A stretch of 64,000 nucleotides of DNA. Origin: Lactiplantibacillus daoliensis (lineage in GTDB: Bacteria; Bacillota; Bacilli; Lactobacillales; Lactobacillaceae). The notes beneath the pieces were generated by a model. That model had not been told where the DNA came from, did no database searches, and was given only the letters and a program-made list of their open reading frames with translations. Positions 20,411 through 28,842 of this stretch are shown here, one piece after another (the stretch's first letter is position 1; each line of letters begins with the position of its first letter). A program made the position numbers and the translations under genes. The stretch lies in assembly GCF_005405005.1 (NCBI RefSeq), contig NZ_BJDH01000001.1, positions 372,001-436,000 of the forward strand, read 5' to 3'.

Positions 20411-20740
20411 TTAAAATTGATGGAACTGTTCAATTGGTAAGACAAAGACTGTCGCGCCACCAACTTGCACTTCAACAGGATAAGCCGAAGCCCCATCCAT
20501 CGTGACGTCCAAATTAACTGGTGGTGTCATGAATTGGTCCCGCGCATGACTGGTACTTTTAATCATTGCTAAAACTTCATCGACACGATCCTCATCAATA
20601 CCAATCATAAATGTCGTGTTGCCGGAGCGTAAAAAGCCACCGGTCGTTGATAACTTTGTCGCGCGCACGTTGGCTTCAATAAATTGACTGCTAAGTCGAT
20701 TGCTATCTTTATCTTGAACAATGGCAATAATTAATTTCAT
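20411..20740 (-). CDS. darA: Cyclic-di-AMP receptor protein DarA/PstA
   Basis: PII-like trimer that binds c-di-AMP; its output partner is unknown in most species. The 109 residues match the family across their length: KLIIAIVQDKDSNRLSSQF, TKLSTTGGFLRSGNTTF and VGGATVFVLPIEQFHQF. The two adjacent ATG codons overlap the tmk stop; the second gives the better distance to GGGGGAG. Together with the KimA homologue at the window start this gives two c-di-AMP-linked genes in the window. Confidence 0.96.
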   Translation of the reverse strand: MKLIIAIVQDKDSNRLSSQFIEANVRATKLSTTGGFLRSGNTTFMIGIDEDRVDEVLAMIKSTSHARDQFMTPPVNLDVTMDGASAYPVEVQVGGATVFVLPIEQFHQF

Positions 20741-21414
20741 CATTTCGACTCCCCCTCGGTTGCGAAGTACTGTGGTAACTGGGTTGTCATGACCGCGATG
20801 GCCTGGGCGACAACTTGATCCAGTGGTTGACTGGCATCCAATCGTTTGATCCGTTCTGGATAAGCTGCTAACAGCCGTAAGTAAGCTGCCTGAACCCGGT
20901 GATGAAAGCTCAATGCTTCCACATCTAAACGATTAATTTCATTTTGACGATGGGTCTGAATTCGTTGTAGGCCCACTTCTGCATCAACATCAAAATACAA
21001 CGTTAAATCTGGATTTAAGCCCTCAGTGGCAAATTGGTTCATGTCGTAAACGGCTTGCTCGCCAATGCCACGACCGGCACCCTGATAGGCAACGGAGCTG
21101 TCAATATAACGATCACATAAAACCAGCTTATCCGCTGCCAGGGCAGGCAATATTTTTTGCACGATATGTTGCCGCCGAGCGGCCGCGTATAACAAGGCTT
21201 CCGTTCGATCATCCATTGCGGTATTTTTTCGATCTAAAATAATTTTACGAATGGCTTCTGAGATTTGATTGCCGCCCGGCTCACGAGTCACAATTAATTG
21301 ATCTCCTAATTGTGGCGCAATTTGAGCCACAATGGCATTCAAAGCGGACGTTTTACCCGCGCCGTCTGGTCCTTCAAAAGTAATTAATTTTCCAGTCAAA
21401 ATTCCCAATCCCAT
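20740..21414 (-). CDS. tmk: Thymidylate kinase
   Basis: Phosphorylates dTMP to dTDP. The 224 residues have Walker A FEGPDGAGKTS, the DRX motif VTREPGGN, CDRYIDSSVAYQGAGRG and a LID segment. Start is uncertain: ATG 21414 has a poor RBS and a TTG at 21399 (giving LTGKLITFEG) would match the compact family start. Its stop codon overlaps darA. Confidence 0.96.
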   Translation of the reverse strand: MGLGILTGKLITFEGPDGAGKTSALNAIVAQIAPQLGDQLIVTREPGGNQISEAIRKIILDRKNTAMDDRTEALLYAAARRQHIVQKILPALAADKLVLCDRYIDSSVAYQGAGRGIGEQAVYDMNQFATEGLNPDLTLYFDVDAEVGLQRIQTHRQNEINRLDVEALSFHHRVQAAYLRLLAAYPERIKRLDASQPLDQVVAQAIAVMTTQLPQYFATEGESK

Positions 21415-21547
21415 CTAAAATCCATAGTTGTGATAATTGTACTTGATTGTCGCGACCATGTCTAATACCCTCACCACTAGCGAAGGTATTTTATTTGCTT
21501 ATTTTACCGCATTCACCACTACCAATTGTGTTTTTTGACTGATTACA

Positions 21548-21583
21548 AAAAATCTGTTGCCAATTTTCAGACAACAGACTTAG
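21548..21583 (-). terminator. Terminator after yaaL
   Basis: GTCTGTTG-loop-CAACAGAT hairpin followed by a T-run on the minus strand, separating the recR operon from tmk. Confidence 0.75.
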
Positions 21584-21589
21584 AACAGC

Positions 21590-21853
21590 TTATTTATCGA
21601 TGACAGAACGTTGAATCTGACTGCCATGAACTTGTCGTAAACGGGCTTCACGATATAAATACAAATACTTCACGCGTGCTAATGCGGTTTGGGTCACGAG
21701 CTCACTAGTATTATTATCATAAATCGCTTTTTCATTCTGTTTAGCGCGATCCCAATCAATTTTCGCAGCATTGAGCGACTGTAACAACTGCTCATCAAAA
21801 GCTGCCTTAGGCTGTTTGATTTTCTGACGCCGTTTGAATAATCCTCTTGCCAT
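21590..21853 (-). CDS. DUF2508 family protein (YaaL)
   Basis: Small basic cytosolic protein of 87 residues, begins MARGLFKRRQKIKQ and is mostly helical with the conserved YLYREARLRQ segment. YaaL of Bacillus sits next to recR likewise; its function is unknown. ATG 21853 chosen because AGGAG lies nine bases ahead. It begins four bases after the recR stop. Confidence 0.85.
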   Translation of the reverse strand: MARGLFKRRQKIKQPKAAFDEQLLQSLNAAKIDWDRAKQNEKAIYDNNTSELVTQTALARVKYLYLYREARLRQVHGSQIQRSVIDK

Positions 21854-21857
21854 GCTG

Positions 21858-22457
21858 TTACATCTCCTGACGGCCTTCAACCGCCTTGAACAAGGTCATT
21901 TCATCCGCATACTGAATATCACTACCAACTGATAAGCCATGGGCTAAACGCGTCACTTTAATCCCCGCCGGCTTAACCAAGCGTGAAATATACATCGCCG
22001 TGGCTTCACCTTCTGGCGTGGCATTAGTCGCAATAATAACTTCTTTAATCGCATCATTTTGCTGCAGCCGTTTCAGCAAGCTCGCAATATTGATGTCTTC
22101 GGGTCCTTTGCCATCCACCGGTGACAAGACCCCGTGCAAGACGTGATACAGGCCGTTGTATTCCTTGATTTTTTCCATGGCCATCACATCTTTGGCCTCT
22201 TCAACGACCAAGACAGTACTTTGATCACGTGACTTATCCTTACAGATCACACAAGGATCATCCTCGGTGATGTTCCCGCAGATACTGCAAAAATGCAGAT
22301 CACGTTTAGCCGCAACGAGTGACTTCGCAAATTCCGTCACATCGTCACCAGCCATGTCAATCGTATAAAAAGCCAACCGAGTGGCAGTTTTCCCGCCGAT
22401 ACCGGGGAGTTTCATATAACTATCAATTAATTTTGCAATTGGTTCTGGATATTGCAT
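21858..22457 (-). CDS. recR: Recombination protein RecR
   Basis: Ring-forming protein of the RecFOR pathway that loads RecA at gaps. The 199 residues show a helix-hairpin-helix ([13 protein letters not shown]), a C4 zinc finger (CSICGN...CVIC, about residues 57-72) and a Toprim domain ([13 protein letters not shown]). Follows ybaB as in most bacteria. Confidence 0.98.
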   Translation of the reverse strand: MQYPEPIAKLIDSYMKLPGIGGKTATRLAFYTIDMAGDDVTEFAKSLVAAKRDLHFCSICGNITEDDPCVICKDKSRDQSTVLVVEEAKDVMAMEKIKEYNGLYHVLHGVLSPVDGKGPEDINIASLLKRLQQNDAIKEVIIATNATPEGEATAMYISRLVKPAGIKVTRLAHGLSVGSDIQYADEMTLFKAVEGRQEM

Positions 22458-22480
22458 GTCACTACCTCACGACCGTTTTT

Positions 22481-22789
22481 TTACTGTAAACCCTTAGTGT
22501 ACTTACCCATTGTGCTTTGGGTTTGGGCATCAACTTGTGCTAAAGCATCATTGACTGCTGCAACAACTAAATCTTGCAACATATCAACATCGTCAGGATC
22601 AACGGCTGCTGGCTTGATTGCAATATCTTGCATCTTTTTATCACCGGTAAAAGTGACCGTCACCATGTCATCTGGTGCTTTACCCGTAAAGGTTTGTTCA
22701 TTTAAAGCGGCCTGTTCCGTTGTCATTTGTTGTTGCATCTTTTTCATTTGTTTCATCATATTTTGCATATTACCCATACCACGCATCAT
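22481..22789 (-). CDS. Nucleoid-associated protein YbaB/EbfC
   Basis: DNA-binding dimer of 102 residues; N-terminal [18 protein letters not shown] heptad-like Met/Gln helix, a beta core with [16 protein letters not shown]-like segment ([17 protein letters not shown]) and a C-terminal helix. Usually lies between dnaX and recR, as here. Physiological role is modest and not fully defined. Confidence 0.95.
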   Translation of the reverse strand: MMRGMGNMQNMMKQMKKMQQQMTTEQAALNEQTFTGKAPDDMVTVTFTGDKKMQDIAIKPAAVDPDDVDMLQDLVVAAVNDALAQVDAQTQSTMGKYTKGLQ

Positions 22790-22811
22790 TAGTCATCAAT
22801 TCCCTTCAAAT

Positions 22812-24506
22812 TTAATCTGGTTTTACTTCCACTAAATCACCAAAGCGCTTTTCAGCTTCATCAACCACCGGCGTCTTTTGTGGGGCTTGCTGTGTGGCAG
22901 CCCCTTCTGGCTGATGAGTCGCCAAATAGTCTTTGCGCAACTCTGGCCATTGTTCTTTCGGCACACAGACAATTTTAGGCGCTTGGCCCATCAACCGATC
23001 TAGTCCGTTACCAAGTGCATCCATTAAAACTTGATCATCAATCGCCTTTTGATATAAGAATGCATAATCAAAAGCCACAACGACACCTTCACCACTGGCT
23101 GCAACTGGCTTAGCAACATGCATCAAAGCACGTTGGGTCACACTCAAAATGTTCATCAAATCAGCCCAAACATCACGCACTTTCAATAAATCGTCCTTTG
23201 TGGCCGCACCTAAAATTGGATAGATCTGACTGACATTAACTTTTTTAACCACTGGCCCATTACTTGGGCGCGTCCGGACTGGCTTGGTGGCGGCAGCCGG
23301 GCCACCATTGGTTTTAAGTGTCGATAACTCACTTTGTAAGTTATCGACCTTGGCTGCTAACTTTTGAATCGTCGGATCATCCGGATTAGTCGCCGCTGAA
23401 GGTGCTGCGACCGCAGTCGTTGGCACTTCTAACTGTGATAATTTCACCGTGAGTACTTCCAAATAAACGTCGGGATGGGTCGTGAAGCGCATCTGTTGTT
23501 GAACGTCGTTTAACGTTTTAATCATTTGATACAAAACTTCCGCATCGATCTGCTTGGCAAAATCTGCGAACCGTTGATCATCTTCGCCCATCGCGACACT
23601 ATCGACCATTTCCGGAGCCTGCTGATAGAGTAACACATCACGCGTGTAGCTGATTAAATCTTCAATGAACCGATTCGCATCTTTACCTTCTTGTAAAATT
23701 TGGCGCATCGTTTCGAGGGCTGGCTTGGTGTCATGACTGGTCACTTCTTCAACATAATCAGCCAATAACTTCTTAGTCACGCTCCCCGTCACCATTAAAG
23801 CATCGTCCAATGTCACGGTATTATCGCCAAAGGAAATCACTTGATCCAGAATACTCAACGCGTCGCGCATCCCACCTTCTGCCGCTTGGGCAATCACGCG
23901 TAACGCTTTTTCATCATAATCGACTTTTTTCTGTTGAAGAATGTAAACCATCCGGTCGTAACTATCTTTAGCTGTGATCCGCCGAAAATCAAACCGTTGC
24001 GTTCGTGAAATAATTGTTAACGGAATCTTATGTGGTTCCGTCGTTGCTAAAATAAAGATCACGTTGGCCGGTGGCTCTTCCAAGGTTTTTAACAGGGCAT
24101 TGAAGGCCCCCGTTGATAACATATGAACTTCATCAATAATGTAGACTTTGTAATCCGCTTGTGTCGGCGCGTACTTGGCCTTGTCACGAATATCTCGAAT
24201 TTCTTCGACCCCGTTATTTGAAGCCGCATCAATTTCGATAACATCATTCATTTGGCCTTTAGTAATCGCTTGGCAACTTTCACACTCATTACAAGGTTCT
24301 CCGTCGACCAAATGATGACAATTAATCGCCTTTGCAAAGATCTTGGCAGCAGAAGTTTTTCCAGTGCCCCGCGGACCAGTAAATAAATACGCATGACTCG
24401 TTTGGTGGGTCATGATAGCATTTTTCAAGGTCTGTGTAATCATCTGTTGCCCGACAATTTCATCAAAACGTTGGGGTCGCCAAACCCGATATAATGCCCG
24501 ATACAT
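22812..24506 (-). CDS. dnaX: DNA polymerase III subunits gamma/tau
   Basis: Clamp-loader ATPase that couples the polymerase to the helicase. In 564 residues: Walker A GPRGTGKTSAAK (about residue 45), zinc cysteines in INCHHLVDGEPCNECESCQ, Walker B VYIIDEVHMLS, sensor TTEPHKIP and SRTQRFDF, then a linker rich in Ala/Pro and a tau-type domain from about 440. Followed at 23 bases by ybaB. I see no slippery sequence for gamma formation. Confidence 0.97.
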   Translation of the reverse strand: MYRALYRVWRPQRFDEIVGQQMITQTLKNAIMTHQTSHAYLFTGPRGTGKTSAAKIFAKAINCHHLVDGEPCNECESCQAITKGQMNDVIEIDAASNNGVEEIRDIRDKAKYAPTQADYKVYIIDEVHMLSTGAFNALLKTLEEPPANVIFILATTEPHKIPLTIISRTQRFDFRRITAKDSYDRMVYILQQKKVDYDEKALRVIAQAAEGGMRDALSILDQVISFGDNTVTLDDALMVTGSVTKKLLADYVEEVTSHDTKPALETMRQILQEGKDANRFIEDLISYTRDVLLYQQAPEMVDSVAMGEDDQRFADFAKQIDAEVLYQMIKTLNDVQQQMRFTTHPDVYLEVLTVKLSQLEVPTTAVAAPSAATNPDDPTIQKLAAKVDNLQSELSTLKTNGGPAAATKPVRTRPSNGPVVKKVNVSQIYPILGAATKDDLLKVRDVWADLMNILSVTQRALMHVAKPVAASGEGVVVAFDYAFLYQKAIDDQVLMDALGNGLDRLMGQAPKIVCVPKEQWPELRKDYLATHQPEGAATQQAPQKTPVVDEAEKRFGDLVEVKPD

Positions 24507-24634
24507 GCGAATCTTCCTTTCTATGGTTCAAAATTACAGTTATGTATTTGTTGATAACCTGTAAACGATGGACTGGATCACACACCACCACGTCCGCTGC
24601 CATTAACAACAACCTCTAGCTTAATTTAGCTATT

Positions 24635-24664
24635 ATTTTAAGTGACTCTTTTTTAATCGCACAA
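24635..24664 (-). promoter_or_regulatory. Possible dnaX promoter
   Basis: TTGTGC and TAAAAT with an 18-base spacer on the minus strand, about 130 bases ahead of dnaX. The remainder of 24507-24750 shows no gene. Confidence 0.4.
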
Positions 24665-24751
24665 ACCTGCTTGCAATTTTACCTCATCACCAATTGACCA
24701 CTAGCTAACGCAAGTTGGGTTGGCTAACAGTTGCCATCAACATTTATTTAA

Positions 24752-24783
24752 ATAAAAAGCTCTCAACCGAATGGCTAAGAGCT
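24752..24783 (-). terminator. Terminator of the SRP RNA gene
   Basis: AGCTCTTAGCC-loop-GGTTGAGAGCT hairpin followed by a T-run on the minus strand. Confidence 0.8.
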
Positions 24784-24805
24784 GTTACATTTCATAAAAA
24801 CAAAA

Positions 24806-24894
24806 GGCACAAGATGAAGCAAACTTAGTGCTGCTTCCTTCCGGACCTGACACGATTCGTAAATCCACCCTTGCCTTAAGGCCTTGCGGCAAAT
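24806..24894 (-). ncRNA. ffs: Signal recognition particle RNA (small bacterial type)
   Basis: The minus strand reads the universal SRP domain IV loop: GTCAGGTCCGGAAGGAAGCAG then CAC, flanked by paired arms (GCCGCAAG with CTTGTGC) to give a rod of about 90 bases. Such RNA binds Ffh and targets membrane proteins. Its location between tadA and dnaX matches Bacillus. A -10-like TATAGT lies just upstream. Ends are approximate. Confidence 0.95.
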
Positions 24895-24935
24895 ACTATA
24901 ATACATGATTTTTTAATAGAATGCTAGCCATCAGC

Positions 24936-25442
24936 CTAATTTTTTTCAGCGGCAGCTCGACGGGCTTTCTTCTCAGCCTTTTTACGTTTTCGAATATCAC
25001 GGAAGAAGTTTTCGAGCAACTCACCGGCCGGGCGGGCAAGGATTCGCTCATGCACGGCCACTTGGTGGTTAAGCCGATTATCACTCAACAATTGATACAA
25101 ACTTCGAACCGCTCCCGCCTTCGGATCACGGGCACCATAATAAATTTCTGGGATGCGCGCATTAATGATTGCGCCACAACACATGATGCATGGTTCCAAT
25201 GTCACATAGATCTGACAATCTTCCAATCGCCAACTGTGCAAATACTCGCACGCTTCCTGAATCGCCACAATTTCCGCATGCAAAGTCGCATCTTGCCCAT
25301 GTTCACGCAAATTATGGCCACGACCGATAATTTCACCATCGTGGACAATGATGGCACCAATCGGAACTTCGCCGATGACATTGGCCATGCGAGCCTCATG
25401 CAAAGCCTCGAGCATCCATTTTTCAGCTTCCGTTGTATTCAA
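24936..25442 (-). CDS. tadA: tRNA-specific adenosine deaminase TadA
   Basis: Deaminates A34 of tRNA-Arg(ACG) to inosine. The 168 residues have the HAE motif (LHAEIVAIQEA, about residue 54) and the zinc cysteines PCIMCCGAI, plus the basic C-terminal tail rich in K, R and A that contacts RNA. One base separates it from the preceding methyltransferase gene. Confidence 0.96.
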   Translation of the reverse strand: MNTTEAEKWMLEALHEARMANVIGEVPIGAIIVHDGEIIGRGHNLREHGQDATLHAEIVAIQEACEYLHSWRLEDCQIYVTLEPCIMCCGAIINARIPEIYYGARDPKAGAVRSLYQLLSDNRLNHQVAVHERILARPAGELLENFFRDIRKRKKAEKKARRAAAEKN

Positions 25443-25443
25443 A

Positions 25444-26052
25444 CTATCCCTCCTTCACACTTTGCAAAATATAGTAGCCTTTATCTTTTTTAATAATGGT
25501 ACAATTGCCAAATGTCGTCGTCATTAATTTCTTTGCGGACGGGGCACCCTGTTTCTTTTGCAGAACGACCGTTAACGTCCCACCAATGGTCAAATGGTCG
25601 ATTGCTCCCGACAACATTGCATCAACCACTGCTTTCCCAGCCCGAACTGGTGGATTAGTCACAATTGCGGCATAGTTGGTTGTGGTCACTTGGTCGTAAC
25701 AGTCCGACGTGAAAATATTAACGTTCGAAATTTGATTTAACGCTGTGTTCTTACGGGCCAAACTTAAGGCCAACTCATTCACATCAACCATATCAACTTG
25801 TCGATCTGGTGACTGATAGGCTAATGCCATCCCGATTGGGCCGTAGCCTGTCCCTAAATCTAAGATAGCACCAGCAGGTAAATCAGTCGGCTCAAAAGCT
25901 GCCAGCAACGTTCGTGAACCATAATCTAAAGTTCGTTTGGAGAAAACCCCGTTGTCCGTAGTGAATTTAAAGTCATGATTAAAAATTTCAAAATTCCATT
26001 GCTTTTCGTCATGCACAACGTCTGGATTGTGTGTATAATAATAGTTGGTCAT
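25444..26052 (-). CDS. Class I SAM methyltransferase, RsmC/YbxB-like
   Basis: A 202-residue methyltransferase whose motif I is LDLGTGYGPIGMAL and motif IV is NPPVRAGK, the NPP[FIV]RAGK form of RsmC/YbxB small-subunit rRNA guanine methyltransferases. In Bacillus YbxB sits elsewhere. Likely target is 16S rRNA G1207, but the single-domain form has not been assigned firmly. Immediately upstream of tadA. Confidence 0.88.
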   Translation of the reverse strand: MTNYYYTHNPDVVHDEKQWNFEIFNHDFKFTTDNGVFSKRTLDYGSRTLLAAFEPTDLPAGAILDLGTGYGPIGMALAYQSPDRQVDMVDVNELALSLARKNTALNQISNVNIFTSDCYDQVTTTNYAAIVTNPPVRAGKAVVDAMLSGAIDHLTIGGTLTVVLQKKQGAPSAKKLMTTTFGNCTIIKKDKGYYILQSVKEG

Positions 26053-26155
26053 ATTTATTTTCCTCTGAATTTATAGGCTAGTTCTATGATAACTGATTCT
26101 AGTAGATAACGACAATTTATTTAAAAAAATTAAATACGGTTAAAGACCGTCACTA

Positions 26156-26235
26156 ACACAACATCTTGTATTTTTAGTTTATTCAACACACAAGATGTTG
26201 TGTTTTTTGATTGTATTTTCCACATCTTGTTGTAT
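26156..26235 (+). promoter_or_regulatory. Three NrdR-like boxes upstream of nrdHEF
   Basis: ACACAACATCTTGTAT at 26156, ACACAAGATGTTGTGT at 26188 (a perfect palindrome) and CCACATCTTGTTGTAT at 26220, each 16 bases and 32 bases apart start to start, about three helical turns. NrdR boxes normally come as such pairs; the third is unusual and overlaps the -10 region. NrdR is the Zn-ATP-cone repressor of ribonucleotide reductase. Confidence 0.85.
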
Positions 26236-26238
26236 ACT
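26211..26238 (+). promoter_or_regulatory. nrdH promoter
   Basis: TTGTAT and TATACT (5 of 6) with 16 bases between, overlapping the third NrdR-like box so that repressor binding would block polymerase. Confidence 0.6.
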
Positions 26239-26275
26239 AAATTTATCGATTAAAACGAATTAAGGGTGATTAGCT

Positions 26276-26506
26276 ATGAAAAAAGTAACGGTATTTACGA
26301 AGAATAATTGTATGCAATGCAAAATGACGAAGAAGTTTTTGACGGCTCATAATATTGCATTTGAAGAGAAGAACATCAACACGAATCCTGAATATGTTGA
26401 CTATTTAAAGAGCCAAGGTTTTCAAGCGGTTCCTGTCGTTGAAATCAATGGCGAAAGCAGCATTGCTGGCTTCCGTCCCGATGCTTTAAAGCAGCTCGCT
26501 GTATAG
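26276..26506 (+). CDS. nrdH: Glutaredoxin-like NrdH redoxin
   Basis: Thioredoxin-fold electron donor for class Ib ribonucleotide reductase. The 76 residues carry the CMQC redox pair (Cys about 12 and 15) and the GFQAVPVVEINGE segment with the cis-Pro. First gene of the nrd locus; a weak hairpin with a CCACGC-type stem follows its stop. Confidence 0.96.
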   Translation: MKKVTVFTKNNCMQCKMTKKFLTAHNIAFEEKNINTNPEYVDYLKSQGFQAVPVVEINGESSIAGFRPDALKQLAV

Positions 26507-26563
26507 AACCACCGCGCTTTTTTGCGTGGTTACATAGTTGCGATTCAACACTTATTTATAAGC

Positions 26564-26610
26564 GACCCACAATCAATAGGACCCTACTGATTGTGGGTCG
26601 TCCCTTTTAA
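26564..26610 (+). terminator. Hairpin between nrdH and nrdE
   Basis: GACCCACAATCA-loop-TGATTGTGGGTC is a perfect 12-base stem, followed by a short CCCTTTTAA tail. The weak T tract suggests partial attenuation or mRNA processing rather than full termination. Confidence 0.5.
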
Positions 26611-26646
26611 CCACAACTTTCAACTTAGATAGAAAGAGGAGTACTC

Positions 26647-28812
26647 ATGACCCTAAAAAATTTAAAAGACGTCACGTATTACGATCTGAACAACGAAATC
26701 AACATCCCCGTTGACAACCAAATTCCGTTGAACAAGGATCAGGAAGCCTTAGCTGCGTTCCTAGACCAAAACGTCCGGCCCAATACCAAACAATTTGACA
26801 GTTTGAAGGCGCGCTTTGATTACTTGCTTGACCACGACTACCTTGAAGAAGGCTTCGTTGAAAAGTATGACTTTAGCTTCATTGAATCCGTCTATGACTA
26901 TCTCAAATCGCAAGACTTTCACTTTAAAACATTTATGGCTGCTTACAAGTTTTACGCCCAATATGCTTTAAAGACTGACGATGGCAATTACTATCTTGAA
27001 AACTACATTGATAGAGTTGCAATGAACGCCCTCTACTTTGCAGATGGTGACGAAAAATTGGCCCTGTCGTTGGCGGATGAAATCATTCATCAACGTTATC
27101 AACCAGCAACCCCTAGTTTCTTAAACGCCGGTCGTGCCCGTCGTGGTGAATTAATTTCTTGTTTCTTAATTCAATCTACCGATGACATGAATGCCATTGG
27201 ACGGACAATCAACTCAGCCTTACAATTATCACGCATCGGTGGCGGTGTTGGGATTAACTTGAGTAACTTACGTGGTGCTGGCGACCCAATCAAGCACATT
27301 GACGGCGCTGCCAGTGGGGTTGTTCCTGTAATGAAGTTATTGGAGGATAGTTTCTCTTATTCTAACCAATTGGGCCAACGTCAAGGTGCGGGCGTCGTTT
27401 ACTTGAGCGTCTTCCATCCAGACATCATCGCCTTCTTATCCGCCAAAAAGGAAAATGCGGATGAAAAAATTCGGTTGAAGACGTTGTCTCTCGGTGTCAC
27501 CGTCCCTGACAAGTTCTATGAACTCATCAAGGAAGATGCGGATATGTATTTATTCAGTCCTTATGGGGTTGAACGCGAATACGGTGAACCATTCTCATAT
27601 GTCGATGTCACTAAAGAATATGACAATATGGTCAAAAATCCGAATATCAAGAAGACCAAGATCAAAGCCCGTGATTTGGAAAATGAAATTAGTAAGCTAC
27701 AACAAGAATCCGGTTATCCTTACGTTATCAACATTGATACCGCTAATCGGGCTAATCCGATTGACGGTAAGATCGTTATGAGTAACTTGTGCTCTGAAGT
27801 TATGCAGGTCCAAACGCCTTCGTTAATCAATGACCAACAAGAATATGAAAAACTCGGTACCGATATTAGTTGTAATCTTGGTTCAACAAACATCGTCAAC
27901 TTGATGCAATCGCCAGACTTTGGTCATTCCGTTGAAGCGATGGTGCGTGCCTTAACCTTTGTCACCGACAACTCAAATGTTGACGTAGTTCCTTCAATTC
28001 AAAAAGGTAATCACCAAGCGCATACTATCGGACTGGGTGCCATGGGCTTACACGCGTTCTTTGCCAAGAATCAATTAGAATATGGCTGTAAAGAAGCCGT
28101 TGACTTCACTAACATCTACTTCTTATTGCTCAACTATTGGACTTTAAAAGCGTCTAACGAAATCGCGCGTGAACGCAAGACCACTTTCGTCAATTTTGAA
28201 AAATCAAAATACGCGGATGGCACTTATTTTGATAAGTACACGGAACAAGCTTGGCAACCAAAATATGAAAAAACTCAGGCACTTTTTAAGGGAATTTTCA
28301 TTCCAAGCCAAGCAGATTGGGCAGCTCTAAAAGCGGACGTCATGCGGGATGGCTTATACCATCAAAACCGTATGGCCGTAGCTCCCAACGGGTCAATTTC
28401 ATATATCAATGATACGACTGCGAGCTTACATCCGATCATTAATCGGGTCGAGGAACGCCAAGAAAAGAAAATTGGTAAGATTTATTATCCCGCACCATAC
28501 CTATCTAATGATACAATAAACTATTATAAGTCAGCTTACGACACCGATATGCGGAAGGTTATTGATGTTTACGCGGCTGCACAACAACATGTTGATCAAG
28601 GGATGAGCTTAACACTCTTCATGCGTTCAACTATTCCTGCTGGCTTATACGAATGGAAAGACGGCCGCACAGACAAAATGACAACTCGGGACTTAAACAT
28701 CCTCCGGAACTATGCTTATCGGAAAGGCATCAAATCAATCTATTACATCCGGACCTTTACGGATGATGATGGTGAAGTTGGTGTCAATGAATGTGAAAGC
28801 TGCGTAATTTAG
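26647..28812 (+). CDS. nrdE: Class Ib ribonucleoside-diphosphate reductase, alpha subunit
   Basis: Large catalytic subunit that reduces ribonucleotides to deoxyribonucleotides. The 721 residues match NrdE length. Visible: SCFLIQSTDDMNAIGRTINS (first active-site Cys), RIGGGVGINLSNLRG, NLCSEVMQVQ (radical-site Cys), NMAVAPNGSISYINDTTASLHP-like (NRMAVAPNGSISYIND) and the C-terminal redox pair CESC. No ATP cone at the N-terminus, as usual for class Ib. RBS agaaagagga. Regulated with nrdH and nrdF by the upstream NrdR boxes. Confidence 0.98.
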   Translation: MTLKNLKDVTYYDLNNEINIPVDNQIPLNKDQEALAAFLDQNVRPNTKQFDSLKARFDYLLDHDYLEEGFVEKYDFSFIESVYDYLKSQDFHFKTFMAAYKFYAQYALKTDDGNYYLENYIDRVAMNALYFADGDEKLALSLADEIIHQRYQPATPSFLNAGRARRGELISCFLIQSTDDMNAIGRTINSALQLSRIGGGVGINLSNLRGAGDPIKHIDGAASGVVPVMKLLEDSFSYSNQLGQRQGAGVVYLSVFHPDIIAFLSAKKENADEKIRLKTLSLGVTVPDKFYELIKEDADMYLFSPYGVEREYGEPFSYVDVTKEYDNMVKNPNIKKTKIKARDLENEISKLQQESGYPYVINIDTANRANPIDGKIVMSNLCSEVMQVQTPSLINDQQEYEKLGTDISCNLGSTNIVNLMQSPDFGHSVEAMVRALTFVTDNSNVDVVPSIQKGNHQAHTIGLGAMGLHAFFAKNQLEYGCKEAVDFTNIYFLLLNYWTLKASNEIARERKTTFVNFEKSKYADGTYFDKYTEQAWQPKYEKTQALFKGIFIPSQADWAALKADVMRDGLYHQNRMAVAPNGSISYINDTTASLHPIINRVEERQEKKIGKIYYPAPYLSNDTINYYKSAYDTDMRKVIDVYAAAQQHVDQGMSLTLFMRSTIPAGLYEWKDGRTDKMTTRDLNILRNYAYRKGIKSIYYIRTFTDDDGEVGVNECESCVI

Positions 28813-28842
28813 AACATTAGATCGCTAGGAGGACAACTGGCT

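Noticed and set aside
22452-22835. A 127-codon plus-strand frame over ybaB
   Set aside because: Shadow of ybaB in reverse; Cys-rich chance composition and no RBS.
24507-24750. tRNA or second small RNA beside the SRP RNA gene
   Set aside because: No cloverleaf and no CCA or T-loop sequence could be found.
24921-25493. A 190-codon plus-strand frame over tadA
   Set aside because: Antisense to tadA, whose zinc and HAE motifs are clear.
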